Shown in pieces: positions 1-8,346 of a stretch of DNA of 59,259 nucleotides. The DNA lies in NCBI RefSeq assembly GCF_000308795.1, contig NZ_BAGK01000142.1, positions 1 to 59,259 of the forward strand, given 5' to 3'. The notes under the pieces were generated by a model. It saw nothing but the letters and a program-made list of their open reading frames with translations. It did not search any database and was not told where the DNA came from. Within the stretch, counting starts at the first letter, position 1, and every line of letters starts with the position of its first letter. Both the position numbers and the translations under genes were made by a program. The stretch is from Nocardia thailandica NBRC 100428. Lineage in GTDB: Bacteria > Actinomycetota > Actinomycetes > Mycobacteriales > Mycobacteriaceae.

Positions 1-828
1 CCACAGCGGCGCCCCCTCGGCCGCCGCACCGGCCGCGGCGAGGGCGGCCGCGACGCTGTAGCCGGTGGCGGGATGGGTCAGGGCGCCCGCCGCGCCGAAC
101 CGGTCGCCGCCGGGCCTGCCGCCCTCGACCGGGAACCGCACCCGCTCGACCGGCTCGGCGCCCGAGAGCGCGATCCCGCGCGCCCGCAGGCGGGTGTGCA
201 GGCGGTCGCGCAGGACGTCGAGCCCGAGGGCGGGCCTGCCCGCCAGGCAGGTCTCCTCGAGCAGGGCCCGTTCCCCGTCCAGCGGCACCGCGTACAAGAA
301 GGACGGCGGGTCGTCGGTCGCGGCGCCGTTGTCGGCGTGCCAGTCCATGAACAGCGGTCCGCCCGCCCGCGCGAGGTCGCCGAGGGCGGTGACCACGCCG
401 TAGGCGGTCTGCTCGGCCCGCCCGGGTGCGCGTCCCAGGCCGCGCGCGTCGACGACCCGCGCCGCGGCGAGCACGGCGCCCGCGGCGGTGCGCACGGTCC
501 CGGCGGCGTGATCGACGGCGAGTACCCGGTCCGCGAGCACCCGCGCGCCCTCCAGGGTCAGGCATGTGTGCAGCGCGGTGGTGTCCAGGACGCCGTAGTC
601 CCGCTCGATCCGGTGCTCGCCGAGGGCCCGGGCGCGCGGCCGGGACACGGTGGCGACGACGGACGGATCCACCCACGCGGGCAGTTCGTCGCGCCAGACC
701 GCGTAGGTGGCCTGCCAGGGCCGTTCCGGCCTCGGATCGATCGCGATCACCGACAGGCCGCGGGCCAGGGCCCGATGGGCCACCGCCCGCCCGGCCGGCC
801 CCAGTCCACACACGATCAGATCAACCAC
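1..828 (-). CDS. Lycopene cyclase family protein (C-terminus cut by window edge)
   Basis: FAD/NAD-type flavoprotein predicted to cyclise the ends of lycopene in carotenoid synthesis. Translating the minus strand from GTG at 828 gives 276 residues, still open at position 1. An in-frame TGA at 843-841 leaves GTG 828 as the upstream-most possible start. An N-terminal dinucleotide-binding motif (GLGPAG, residues 8-13) is followed by family hallmarks: MDW, FLYAVPL, EET, and near the visible end a GALTHPATGYS block like the conserved HPATGYS motif of CrtY/CrtL cyclases. The family is usually 370-420 residues, so roughly the last quarter is missing. No other carotenoid gene lies in the window, so the substrate is inferred from the family. 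Confidence 0.85.
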   Translation of the reverse strand, partial: MVDLIVCGLGPAGRAVAHRALARGLSVIAIDPRPERPWQATYAVWRDELPAWVDPSVVATVSRPRARALGEHRIERDYGVLDTTALHTCLTLEGARVLADRVLAVDHAAGTVRTAAGAVLAAARVVDARGLGRAPGRAEQTAYGVVTALGDLARAGGPLFMDWHADNGAATDDPPSFLYAVPLDGERALLEETCLAGRPALGLDVLRDRLHTRLRARGIALSGAEPVERVRFPVEGGRPGGDRFGAAGALTHPATGYSVAAALAAAGAAAEGAPLW

Positions 829-925
829 CCCCCGATTGGATCAGCCCGGCCGCCACACCCGGCGCACGGCCCGCCGCGCGGGGCGAAGATCACGGCGCGG
901 AGAACGCGGCCCGAAACGCGGCCGA

Positions 926-945
926 AAATGACACGCGTGTCGTTT
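926..945. promoter_or_regulatory. 20-bp palindrome between lycopene cyclase and ku
   Basis: AAATGACACGCGTGTCGTTT is palindromic apart from one T/G pair, around the perfect core GACACGCGTGTC (930-941). It lies in the 284-bp divergent gap between the cyclase and ku. Just upstream (905-928) there is a direct repeat of the form CGCGGCC(C)GAAA. The shape suggests a regulator operator, but I cannot name the regulator. Confidence 0.4.
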
Positions 946-1097
946 CGCGGCGAATTTCCGCGCGGTGCAGGAATTCTCGCGGACGCGGGCGGGAACACGT
1001 CTCGGCGGGCCGGTGAATTCCGGCCGGAAAACCAGCACGCGCCGATCACGAGCGCGTGGCGTTTCGGTGCCGTCCGCTCGCCGCGGCGCGATATTTC

Positions 1098-1110
1098 CTC
1101 CATGATGGAG
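1098..1110 (+). promoter_or_regulatory. Inverted repeat overlapping the ku ribosome-binding site
   Basis: CTCCATGATGGAG has perfect 6-bp arms around a single G. The GGAG of the right arm is also the best Shine-Dalgarno match for ku (ATG at 1113). In mRNA the arms could pair, though a 1-nt loop is too tight for the full stem. A protein-binding palindrome is the alternative reading. Confidence 0.3.
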
Positions 1111-1112
1111 CC

Positions 1113-2021
1113 ATGAGATCGATCTGGAAGGGCTCGATCGCATTCGGGCTGGTCAACGTCCCGGTCAAGGTGTACACCGCGACCGAGGACCACGACATCC
1201 GGTTCCACCAGGTCCACGCCGCCGACGGCGGCCGGATCAAATACGACCGTGTCTGCACCGTCTGCGGGAAATCCGTCCAGTACGCCGACATCGACAAGGC
1301 GTATATCGCCCCCGACGGCGAACAGGTCGTGCTGACCGACGCCGATTTCGCCAAACTGCCCGCGGCCGAGAAACACGAGATACCGGTCCTGGAATTCGTG
1401 CCCTCGGAACAGATCGACCCCATCCTGTTCGACAAGAGCTATTACCTGGAACCGGATTCGGCGACGCCGAAGGCGTACGTGCTCCTGGCCGCCACGCTGG
1501 AACGCATCGACAAGACCGCGCTGGTGCATTTCACCCTGCGGCAGAAGACCCGCCTCGCCGCGCTGCGCGTCCACGACGGCGTGCTGTTGTTGCAGACCCT
1601 GCTGTGGCCGGACGAGGTGCGCGCCGTCGACTTCACCTCCCTCGACGACGTCAGCGCGCCTCGGCCGCAGGAACTGAAGATGGCCGAGACCCTGGTCGAG
1701 TCCATGTCCGGCGACTTCGACCCGTCCGAGTACACCGACGAATACCAGATCGAGCTGCAGAAACTCCTCGACGACGCGATCGCCCGCGGCGAGGGCCGGG
1801 TCGACACCGGCGCGACCGCCGAATCCGCCGAGGCGCCCGACGCCGAGGTGGTCGACCTGGTGGCCGCCCTGCAGCGCAGCCTGGAGGCGAGCGGCCGCCG
1901 CGACGCCGGGGAGAAACCGGCGAAGAAGGCGCCGGCGAAGAAGACCGCGAAGAAGGCCGCGGCGAAGAAGGCGCCCGCCAAGAAGGCCACCGCCAGGACC
2001 GCCACACGCAAGGGCGCGTGA
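1113..2021 (+). CDS. ku: Ku homodimer of bacterial non-homologous end joining
   Basis: Binds DNA double-strand ends and recruits LigD for end joining. The protein has 302 residues. It begins MRSIWKGSIAFGLVNVPVKV-like, the canonical start of bacterial Ku, which is why ATG 1113 is chosen over an upstream ATG at 1056. A Cys pair (CTVCG, near residue 46) and the Ku core extend to about residue 255. The last 40 residues are a lysine/alanine-rich tail (repeated AKK), the extended C-terminus known from mycobacterial Ku, which helps DNA binding and sliding. No ligD is in view. The gene stands alone, divergent from the lycopene cyclase and 37 bp ahead of the acetyltransferase. Confidence 0.95.
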   Translation: MRSIWKGSIAFGLVNVPVKVYTATEDHDIRFHQVHAADGGRIKYDRVCTVCGKSVQYADIDKAYIAPDGEQVVLTDADFAKLPAAEKHEIPVLEFVPSEQIDPILFDKSYYLEPDSATPKAYVLLAATLERIDKTALVHFTLRQKTRLAALRVHDGVLLLQTLLWPDEVRAVDFTSLDDVSAPRPQELKMAETLVESMSGDFDPSEYTDEYQIELQKLLDDAIARGEGRVDTGATAESAEAPDAEVVDLVAALQRSLEASGRRDAGEKPAKKAPAKKTAKKAAAKKAPAKKATARTATRKGA

Positions 2022-2045
2022 CGGTGGGCGGGGCGCCCGGCCTGG

Positions 2046-2058
2046 CACACTGGCCGAC
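2046..2058 (+). promoter_or_regulatory. Possible leaderless promoter of the GNAT gene
   Basis: CACACT (2046-2051) sits 7 nt before ATG 2059, and no Shine-Dalgarno sequence is present. The -10 match is weak. The call rests on the same spacing seen before uvrC, mptB, ctaA and others in this window. Confidence 0.3.
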
Positions 2059-2610
2059 ATGGACCCCGTGATCGCCGTCGTGCCGATGGGTCTGGGACAC
2101 CTGCGCCAAGTCCTCGACCTCGGGCACCAGGTCTTCGACACCACCCTCAAGCCCTACACGTCGTGGTCGCTGACCGCGGTCGTCGAGCACCTGGACGGTC
2201 CCGACAATGCCTGCTGGGTGGCGCTGGACTCCGACCGGGTGGTCGGGTTCGTGCTCGGCTCGATGGAGTTCGAGCACCGCGACGACTGGGCCTACCTGGA
2301 GTGGATCGCGGTCGCCCCCGACATGCAGGGCCACGGCATCGCCAAGCGGCTGGTCGACGTGTGCTCGGAGGCGCTGTTCGCCCGGGGCGCCCGGCACATC
2401 GTCACCGACGTCGAGGACACCAACAGCGCCTCGGCCTCGCTCATGCGCTCCACCGGGTTCACCCCCGCGGCGCAGGTCACGCTGTTCGTGCGGGCGAATC
2501 CCGATGCCGCCGAGGACGACACCGAACAGGCCCGGCCGCCGATGCCCGCCGCGACCAAACGCGACCTGGTGCGCCGCGGCAGGCTGGCCGTCGACCGCCC
2601 GCAGCGCTGA
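2059..2610 (+). CDS. GNAT-family N-acetyltransferase
   Basis: Predicted acetyl-CoA dependent N-acyltransferase of 183 residues, substrate unknown. The acetyl-CoA binding motif A is visible as VAPDMQGHGIAKRL around residues 93-106 (Q-x-x-G-x-G/A form). A typical motif B follows (N-S-A-S, then M-R-S-T-GF) near residues 122-135. The C-terminal 35 residues are charged and look disordered. The gene follows ku by 37 bp in the same direction, but the sequence between them contains a possible promoter, so co-transcription is not assured. RimI-like ribosomal-protein acetylation is one option; a small-molecule substrate is equally possible. Confidence 0.85.
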   Translation: MDPVIAVVPMGLGHLRQVLDLGHQVFDTTLKPYTSWSLTAVVEHLDGPDNACWVALDSDRVVGFVLGSMEFEHRDDWAYLEWIAVAPDMQGHGIAKRLVDVCSEALFARGARHIVTDVEDTNSASASLMRSTGFTPAAQVTLFVRANPDAAEDDTEQARPPMPAATKRDLVRRGRLAVDRPQR

Positions 2611-2617
2611 GCACCGG

Positions 2618-3491
2618 TCACCTGCGGAAACCGGCCTCGAGTTCCGCCAGCGTGGCCCGCAGGTCGGCGGCGTCGTTGGTCGTGAAGATGCCCTCGTACC
2701 CCTTCTCCGCGCGGATGGCGGCCTCGACCTCCGGATCGTGGTAGATCCGCGCCAGCTTCAGGTAGGTCGGGTTGTCCTTGTCCGCGGCGCGGGCGGCGAA
2801 GACGTTGATGTACTGCTTCAGTTCCGGACGCGACGGATCGTCGGTCAGGATGACCTCGTTCTTCGTCAGCCCGGCGGGGCCCGGCGAAGGTGTCGTCGAC
2901 GAAGGCCGCGGCGACGCTGTCGAGGGACTGCGCGGTCAGGGTGGGTTCGATGGTGGTCAGCTTCACCTTCGAGGCGGCCGGGTCGATCTGCTCGATCCCG
3001 GTGTCCCAGCCGGCCTGCCCCCCGCCCTTGACGGTGATCAGCCCCGCCGCGGCCAGCGCGAGCAGCGGGCGCACCTGCTGCGCCGGATTGTTGCTGAGGG
3101 TGATCTCGGCGCCCTGCGGCAGCTCGGCGACCGTGCGGAACTTCTTGGAGTAGAGGGTGAGCGGGAAGATCTCCGTGGCGCCGATCGGGGGCAGGGTGTC
3201 GTGGTTGGCGACGTTGTAGTTGGCCAGGTAGCGCAGATGCTGGAACTTGTTGAGGTCCACCTGCTTCTGCGCCAGCGCCGGATTCGGCTGTTTGTAATCA
3301 CTGAAATTGACGAATTCCACCGTGATCCCCTGCTCGGCGGCCTTACGCTGGTAGACGTTCCAGTGCGGCAGCGCGATGTCGTTCACCCCGATCCGCACGA
3401 CGTCGGCGGGCCGGTCCTGCCCGCACGACACCACCCCCAGGGCGAGGACGACGAGAACGGGCAGCGTCAGCACACGGCGGAGAACTCGCAT
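2618..3491 (-). pseudogene. Frameshifted MetQ-like methionine-binding lipoprotein
   Basis: Paralogue of the intact metQ transcribed divergently at 3625. From ATG 3491 a lipoprotein signal with the cysteine of GVVSC near residue 23 precedes a NlpA/MetQ domain that stays in frame up to VDDTFAG. There the run GGGGCCC (2876-2882) carries one extra base. Removing it restores the rest of the family, including INVFAAR and KLARIYHDPEVEAA, down to a TGA at 2620-2618. The full span is 874 bp, one more than 291 codons, matching the 292-residue intact copy. It may be a genuine pseudogene or a homopolymer sequencing error. Apart from this site the reading is clean, which suggests a recent lesion or an error. 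Confidence 0.8.
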
Positions 3492-3624
3492 TCCCGGCAA
3501 ACTAGACGATTGTCCAGAAGTTGCCCATCCTTTCGCTCGTCTCGAGCGCAACCCTTGTTGCGTGCCCCGGCCCACGGCTTGGATCGACGGGTTCGAAGAT
3601 CCATGCGCAATCACGGGAGTTGAC

Positions 3625-4503
3625 GTGAAATTCAAACGGGCACTGGCGATCCCGGTCCTGGCGGCGACCGCGGCCCTGACCCTGACCGCCTGCGGTTCCG
3701 ACGACGACTCCGCTTCTGGCACCGTCGTGAAGATCGGCACGACCGACAAGGACTCGTCCTGGGACGTGTTCGAGCGCAAGGCCGAAGAGCAGGGCATCAC
3801 GCTGAAGGTCACGAACTTCACCGACTACAAGGCGCCCAACCTCGCGCTGGCGCAGAAGCAGATCGACGTGAATCTGTTCCAGCACCTGCAGTTCCTCGGT
3901 TCCTACAATGTCGCCAACAACGACACGCTGACCCCGATCGGCGCCACCTACATCGTGCCGCTCGGCCTGTACTCCAGGAAGCACAAGTCGCTGGCCGACA
4001 TCCCGGCCGGCGGCGAGGTCACCGTGCCGAACGACCCGACCAACCAGGCCCGCGCGCTCTTCGTGCTGCAGGCGGCCGGGCTCGTCAAGCTCAACGGTGA
4101 CGCGAAGCAGCCCTCCCCCGCCGACATCGACAAGGCGGCCTCCAAGGTGAAGGTGACCCCCGTCGACGCCGCGCAGACCGCGCTGTCGCTGGCCTCGGTG
4201 GACGGCGCCGTCATCAACAACACCTTCCTCGAGCGCTCCGGCATCGACCCGCAGTCCGCGCTCTACAAGGACGACCCGAGGAATCCGTCGGCCGAGCCCT
4301 ACATCAACGCGCTGGTGACCCGCGCCGAGTCCAAGAACGATCCGACGCTGCTGAAGCTGGTGCAGATCTACCACGATCCCGAGGTCGAGGCCGCGCACGC
4401 CCAGGTCACCAAGAACACCGCGGTGTCGGTGACCCGCTCGGGCCCGGAGCTCGAGGCGATCCTGGCGCGGGTGCAGCAGGGCATCCGCGACGGCGGCAAG
4501 TGA
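3625..4503 (+). CDS. metQ: Methionine ABC transporter substrate-binding lipoprotein MetQ
   Basis: Extracytoplasmic receptor of the MetNIQ importer (methionine, probably both enantiomers). The 292-residue protein starts at GTG 3625 behind GGGAG (3615-3619). A positively charged N-terminus and hydrophobic stretch end in the lipobox LTAC near residue 23. The NlpA/lipoprotein_9 domain shows the family patterns VFERKAEEQGI, QHLQFL, NDPTNQARAL and KLVQIYHDPEVEAA. Its stop TGA overlaps the GTG start of metN by 4 nt, so receptor, ATPase and permease are translationally coupled. The damaged copy of the same gene lies back to back across a 133-bp gap. I see no SAM riboswitch in that gap. Confidence 0.93.
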   Translation: MKFKRALAIPVLAATAALTLTACGSDDDSASGTVVKIGTTDKDSSWDVFERKAEEQGITLKVTNFTDYKAPNLALAQKQIDVNLFQHLQFLGSYNVANNDTLTPIGATYIVPLGLYSRKHKSLADIPAGGEVTVPNDPTNQARALFVLQAAGLVKLNGDAKQPSPADIDKAASKVKVTPVDAAQTALSLASVDGAVINNTFLERSGIDPQSALYKDDPRNPSAEPYINALVTRAESKNDPTLLKLVQIYHDPEVEAAHAQVTKNTAVSVTRSGPELEAILARVQQGIRDGGK

Positions 4504-5510
4504 CCGCCGCGGTCGAGTTCCGTTCGGTCACCAAGGTCTTCGGCAGCGGCGCGGACCGGCATGTCGCGCTCGACGGCATCGACCTGCGGATCGAGGCAGG
4601 CGAGATCTTCGGCGTCATCGGCTATTCCGGGGCGGGAAAGTCGACGCTGGTGCGGCTGATCAACGCCCTCGAGCGGCCGACGTCGGGCACGATCGAGATC
4701 GCGGGCACGCCCATCACGGGCGTGCCCGAGTCCCGCGCCCGCGAGCTCCGTCGCGACATCGGCATGGTGTTCCAGCAGTTCAACCTGTTCACCTCGCGCA
4801 CGGTCTCGGGCAACATCGAATACCCGCTGAAGGTGGCGGGCTGGAAACGCGCCGAGCGCAAGGCGCGGGTGGCCGAGCTGCTCGACTTCGTCGGGCTCAC
4901 CGACAAGGCCCGCCACTACCCCGACCAGCTCTCCGGCGGACAGAAGCAGCGCGTCGGGATCGCCCGCGCGCTGGCGACCTCGCCGTCGCTGCTGCTGGCC
5001 GACGAGTCGACCTCGGCGCTGGACCCCGAGACCACCGGCGAGGTGCTGCGCCTGCTGCGCAAGATCAACACCGAGCTCGGGGTCACCATCGTGGTGATCA
5101 CCCACGAGATGGACGTCATCCGCGCGGTCGCCGACCGGGTGGCGGTGCTCGCCGAGGGCCGGATCGTGGAACTGGCGGCCACCTTCGACGTGTTCGCCGC
5201 GCCGGTGGCCGCGCCGACCAAGTCGTTCGTGGCGACCGTGCTGCACAACCGCCCCGACGACGGCGAGCTGGCGCGCCTGCGCGAGCTGCACGGCGGCCGC
5301 CTCGTCACCGTGGACGTGGACGACGAGCACGGCGTCGGCGCGGCCCTGACCACGGCCGCGCGGGCCGGGGTCGACTTCGAGATCGTCTACGGCGGCGTGT
5401 CGACCCTGCAGGACAGGACCTTCGGCAGCGTCACCCTGTCCCTGCGCGGCCCCGACGCCGCGGTCGAGCGGGTGGCGGCCGAACTGGAACGACGGAAGCG
5501 GGTCTCGTGA
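4500..5510 (+). CDS. metN: Methionine import ATP-binding protein MetN
   Basis: ATPase of the MetNIQ importer, 336 residues, GTG start overlapping the metQ stop. Walker A is GYSGAGKST near residue 41, the ABC signature is LSGGQKQRVGIARAL, Walker B is LLLADESTSALD, and the switch histidine is in VVITHEMD. About 85 C-terminal residues after the ATPase core match in place and size the NIL domain through which methionine trans-inhibits transport, so feedback by internal methionine is likely. Its TGA overlaps the GTG of metI by 4 nt. Confidence 0.95.
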   Translation: MTAAVEFRSVTKVFGSGADRHVALDGIDLRIEAGEIFGVIGYSGAGKSTLVRLINALERPTSGTIEIAGTPITGVPESRARELRRDIGMVFQQFNLFTSRTVSGNIEYPLKVAGWKRAERKARVAELLDFVGLTDKARHYPDQLSGGQKQRVGIARALATSPSLLLADESTSALDPETTGEVLRLLRKINTELGVTIVVITHEMDVIRAVADRVAVLAEGRIVELAATFDVFAAPVAAPTKSFVATVLHNRPDDGELARLRELHGGRLVTVDVDDEHGVGAALTTAARAGVDFEIVYGGVSTLQDRTFGSVTLSLRGPDAAVERVAAELERRKRVS

Positions 5511-6169
5511 AACAGGATTGGGCGGACCTGCGGCCGGTGCTCGTCGAGGCCATCGGCACGACGCTGTACCTGGTCGCGGTCACCTTCGTCGTGGCGGGCG
5601 TGATCGGGCTGGCCCTCGGCACCGCCCTCTACACCACCCGCAGGGGCGGGCTGCTGGCCAACGCGCCGGTCAATCTGGTGCTCAACGTGCTGGTCAACAT
5701 CGTGCGGCCCATCCCGTTCATCATCCTGCTCGCCGCCCTCGGCCCTGTGACCCTCGAGGTGGTCGGCACGACCATCGGCACCGAGGCGGCGGCGTTCGTC
5801 ATGATCGTGGCCGCCTCCTTCGCCATCGCGCGCATCGTGGAACAGAACCTGGTGACGGTGGACCCGGGGGTCATCGAGGCCGCGCGGGCGTGCGGCGCGA
5901 GCCCGCTGCGGATCATCACGACCCTGCTGATCCCGGAGGCGCTCGGCCCGCTGATCCTGGGCTACACCTTCGTGGTGATCGGCATCGTGGACATGTCGGC
6001 CATGGCGGGCACCGTGGGCGGCGGCGGCCTCGGCGACTTCGCCATCTCCTACGGCTATCAGCGCTTCGACTGGCGGGTCACGCTGGTCGCGGTGGTGCTC
6101 ATCGTCATCGGCGTCCAGGTCATCCAGTTCGCGGGCAACCTGCTGGCCCGCAAGGTGCTGCGCCGCTGA
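5507..6169 (+). CDS. metI: Methionine ABC transporter permease MetI
   Basis: Membrane subunit of MetNIQ, 220 residues with about five hydrophobic segments. The permease coupling motif (EAARACGASPLRIITTLLIPEA, about residues 124-145) is the EAA loop that docks on MetN. The start GTG 5507 overlaps the metN stop (GTGA), matching the metQ-metN junction. It ends the operon, followed by a nested GC-rich hairpin. Confidence 0.95.
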   Translation: MKQDWADLRPVLVEAIGTTLYLVAVTFVVAGVIGLALGTALYTTRRGGLLANAPVNLVLNVLVNIVRPIPFIILLAALGPVTLEVVGTTIGTEAAAFVMIVAASFAIARIVEQNLVTVDPGVIEAARACGASPLRIITTLLIPEALGPLILGYTFVVIGIVDMSAMAGTVGGGGLGDFAISYGYQRFDWRVTLVAVVLIVIGVQVIQFAGNLLARKVLRR

Positions 6170-6175
6170 GCCGCT

Positions 6176-6207
6176 CGGCGGGCCCCGCCACCACGGCGGG
6201 ACCGCCG
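6176..6207. terminator. Nested hairpin between convergent metI and secreted protein gene
   Basis: Outer arms CGGCGG (6176-6181) and CCGCCG (6202-6207) enclose inner arms CCCGCC (6184-6189) and GGCGGG (6195-6200). There is no T tract. It lies 7-38 nt after the metI stop and before the stop of the opposing gene, so it could serve both directions. Confidence 0.45.
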
Positions 6208-6241
6208 CTCGGGCCGCGGTCTCCTGGCGGCCCGCATCGGA

Positions 6242-6724
6242 TCACATCGGGATGCACACCGAGCCGAAGAAGCAGACCTCGGTCTCCTCCCCCGCGGCGG
6301 GGACGACGACCTTCGCCGGCTGGGCGGTGGCCTGGTCGGCGGGCAGGCGGGCCGAGGTGCCCCAGAACTTCTCCTCGTCGCCGGTGCCGGACAGGCAGGT
6401 CCAGTACACGCGGTAGGTGCCCGCCTCCGGGGTGAACTCCAGGGTCTCGGTGCCGCCGGCGGCGACCTCCTGCGAGCGCTGATAGAAGTCGCCCATCGGC
6501 TCGTCCCAGCCGATCTCGGGCTTCTTCGGGTCGAGGAACCCCTCGACCGTGCAGGAGATGTTCTGCGCGGTGTCGTTGGTCAGGGTGACCACGACGTTGC
6601 CGCCCGACACCGTGGACGCGGCGGTCACCTCGGCGGGCGCGGCCACGGCGGGCCCGGCCAGGACCAGGCCGCCCGCGGCCAGGGCCGCCCCGAGCACGCT
6701 CATCGTCTTCCTCGTCCCGACCAT
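6242..6724 (-). CDS. Small secreted protein of unknown function
   Basis: 160 residues with a Sec signal peptide: MVGTRKTM, then a hydrophobic stretch ending AGPAVAAPA, with likely cleavage near residue 29. The mature part is about 130 residues. It has four cysteines (SCTVEG, WTCLSG, EVCFFGSVC), which could form two disulfides outside the cytoplasm, and a beta-rich, immunoglobulin-like composition with many T, V and E residues. AGGAGGG precedes ATG 6724 with good spacing. I do not recognise a named family. It runs convergent with metI and downstream of the PucR-type regulator gene but is separated from that by about 160 bp. Confidence 0.7.
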   Translation of the reverse strand: MVGTRKTMSVLGAALAAGGLVLAGPAVAAPAEVTAASTVSGGNVVVTLTNDTAQNISCTVEGFLDPKKPEIGWDEPMGDFYQRSQEVAAGGTETLEFTPEAGTYRVYWTCLSGTGDEEKFWGTSARLPADQATAQPAKVVVPAAGEETEVCFFGSVCIPM

Positions 6725-6885
6725 CACGCGACCCTCCTGAAGAGCGAACACCGATCTGACGGATCCCACCCCGGCGAGGCCACCGCTCGCCCGGGGGCAC
6801 AGCACGCGCACGACGCCGAAGTGGCCCCTAGACGGTACACCCGCGACGGCCGCGCACCGGGTAATCACGGGCTCGTGCCGTCGCC

Positions 6886-8130
6886 TCAGCCCGCCAGGCG
6901 CTCGCGTTCGGTCTGCCGGAACGAGCGCGCGATGAGCGCCGAGCGCAGGTACCACAGGCCCGAGGGCTGGGTCGGATCCAGGCCGGTGAGGTAGCCGATG
7001 CGCTTGAGCCGGTAGTCCACGGTGTTGGTGTGCACGTGCAGCAGTCGCGCGGTGCGCTGCCGGTTGAGGTTGTTGCCGATGTGCACCTGCAGGGTCTCGC
7101 GCAGCTCCGGGTGGTCGTCGAGCGGATCGAGCAGCTTGCCCAGGCTCTCCCGGCCGGGACCGGGCCGGGTGAGCTGGTACTCCAGCACCAGGTCGGTGAA
7201 CCGGTAGAGACCGGGCTCGCTGCCGAGCCGATGGACCATGTCCAGCAGTTCGTGCGCCTGGTCGGCCGCGGTCGGCACCTCCGCGGTCGTCGCGGTCACC
7301 AGGGTGGCCGTGACGGGCACCTGGGCGGCGTGCCCGAGCCGGGCGACCAGCGCCTCGACGTCGACCGGCGCGGCGCCCTCGACCTCGGGCAGCAGCACGG
7401 TGCCGCCGTCCACCGACAGCAGCGAGAGCACCCGGGGCCCGCGGTGCACCGCCAGCGCGCCCTGGATGCGGCGCAGCTTCCTCCGCGCCACGATCTGCCC
7501 GTCGACCTGCGGGTTGGACTCGTCCGGATGGGGCGGGAACGACAGCGCGAGCACCGTGTAGGACCCCGCGATCTCGATACCGCACTCCCGGGCCATCGTG
7601 GAGGTGGCGTGCCCGCCGAGCAGCGCGGAGGTGAGCGTGTGCACCGCCGTGTGATGTTCGGCGACGACCGCCTTGTGTTCGCGCACATAGGCTTTGGCGA
7701 CCGTGGAGTTCATCAGGTCGAGGATCTCGAGCACCATCTGCACGCCGTCGACGAGGCTGTCGTGGTCGGTGGTGGCGGCGCGGTCGGTGACCAGCGCCAT
7801 GCCGATCTTGAAGCCCTCGTGGATGGAGTGCAGGATCGTGTCGATCGGCACGCCCTCCCTGGCCCAGCCCGCCGCGGCCGCGCTCAGCCGCTCGACCTTG
7901 ACCGGCATCTCCCGGCCGTCGAGCATGCTGACCGCCACTTCCAGGCAGAGTTTGGTGACCGCGGTGATGTCGCCCGCGATCGCGTCCCCCGGTAGGGTCC
8001 CGCACGGGGCCACGCTGCTCACGAAGTGCCCGACCAGCTGCTTGGACAGCGCGCGCACGTCACGAAGCGGGGTCGACATGGGCTGCCCGGACAGTTGCAG
8101 TCCGGTACTCGCGTCGGCCTGGATCGTCAT
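6886..8130 (-). CDS. PucR/CdaR-type transcriptional regulator
   Basis: Predicted DNA-binding regulator of 414 residues. The C-terminal block (about residues 345-400) contains NNLNRQRTARLLHVHTNTV and DYRLKRIGYLTGLDP, the PucR-family HTH_30 helix-turn-helix. The centre resembles the CdaR GGDEF-like sensor, and the N-terminus is helical without a known sensor domain. ATG 8130 is chosen because AGAGGAGG stands just before it; an in-frame start 57 nt upstream has no such site. Targets are unknown. A GTGATCAC palindrome (8199-8206) in the upstream gap may be part of its own promoter. Confidence 0.8.
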   Translation of the reverse strand: MTIQADASTGLQLSGQPMSTPLRDVRALSKQLVGHFVSSVAPCGTLPGDAIAGDITAVTKLCLEVAVSMLDGREMPVKVERLSAAAAGWAREGVPIDTILHSIHEGFKIGMALVTDRAATTDHDSLVDGVQMVLEILDLMNSTVAKAYVREHKAVVAEHHTAVHTLTSALLGGHATSTMARECGIEIAGSYTVLALSFPPHPDESNPQVDGQIVARRKLRRIQGALAVHRGPRVLSLLSVDGGTVLLPEVEGAAPVDVEALVARLGHAAQVPVTATLVTATTAEVPTAADQAHELLDMVHRLGSEPGLYRFTDLVLEYQLTRPGPGRESLGKLLDPLDDHPELRETLQVHIGNNLNRQRTARLLHVHTNTVDYRLKRIGYLTGLDPTQPSGLWYLRSALIARSFRQTERERLAG

Positions 8131-8346
8131 CGGTCCTCCTCTCCGCAGGGGGCCGCACCAGTGCCACACCACTGTGTCGGACCCCACTCCGGTTGTTCGT
8201 GATCACAGACTAGGGTGAGCGAGCACTCACCTTCTACTCCCGTTTCCGAACCCCGTGCCGATCCCCGAAAAGCCGCCGTGAGCTGCGGTTTTCATGCATT
8301 CCACAAGATGGTCAACAGACCGATTCGCATGTTTTCCGGCGAGTGC

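Noticed and set aside
3492..3624. Methionine-responsive riboswitch upstream of metQ
   Set aside because: I looked for a SAM-type leader. The gap of 133 bp is shared by two divergent genes, and no helix set or terminator switch stands out.
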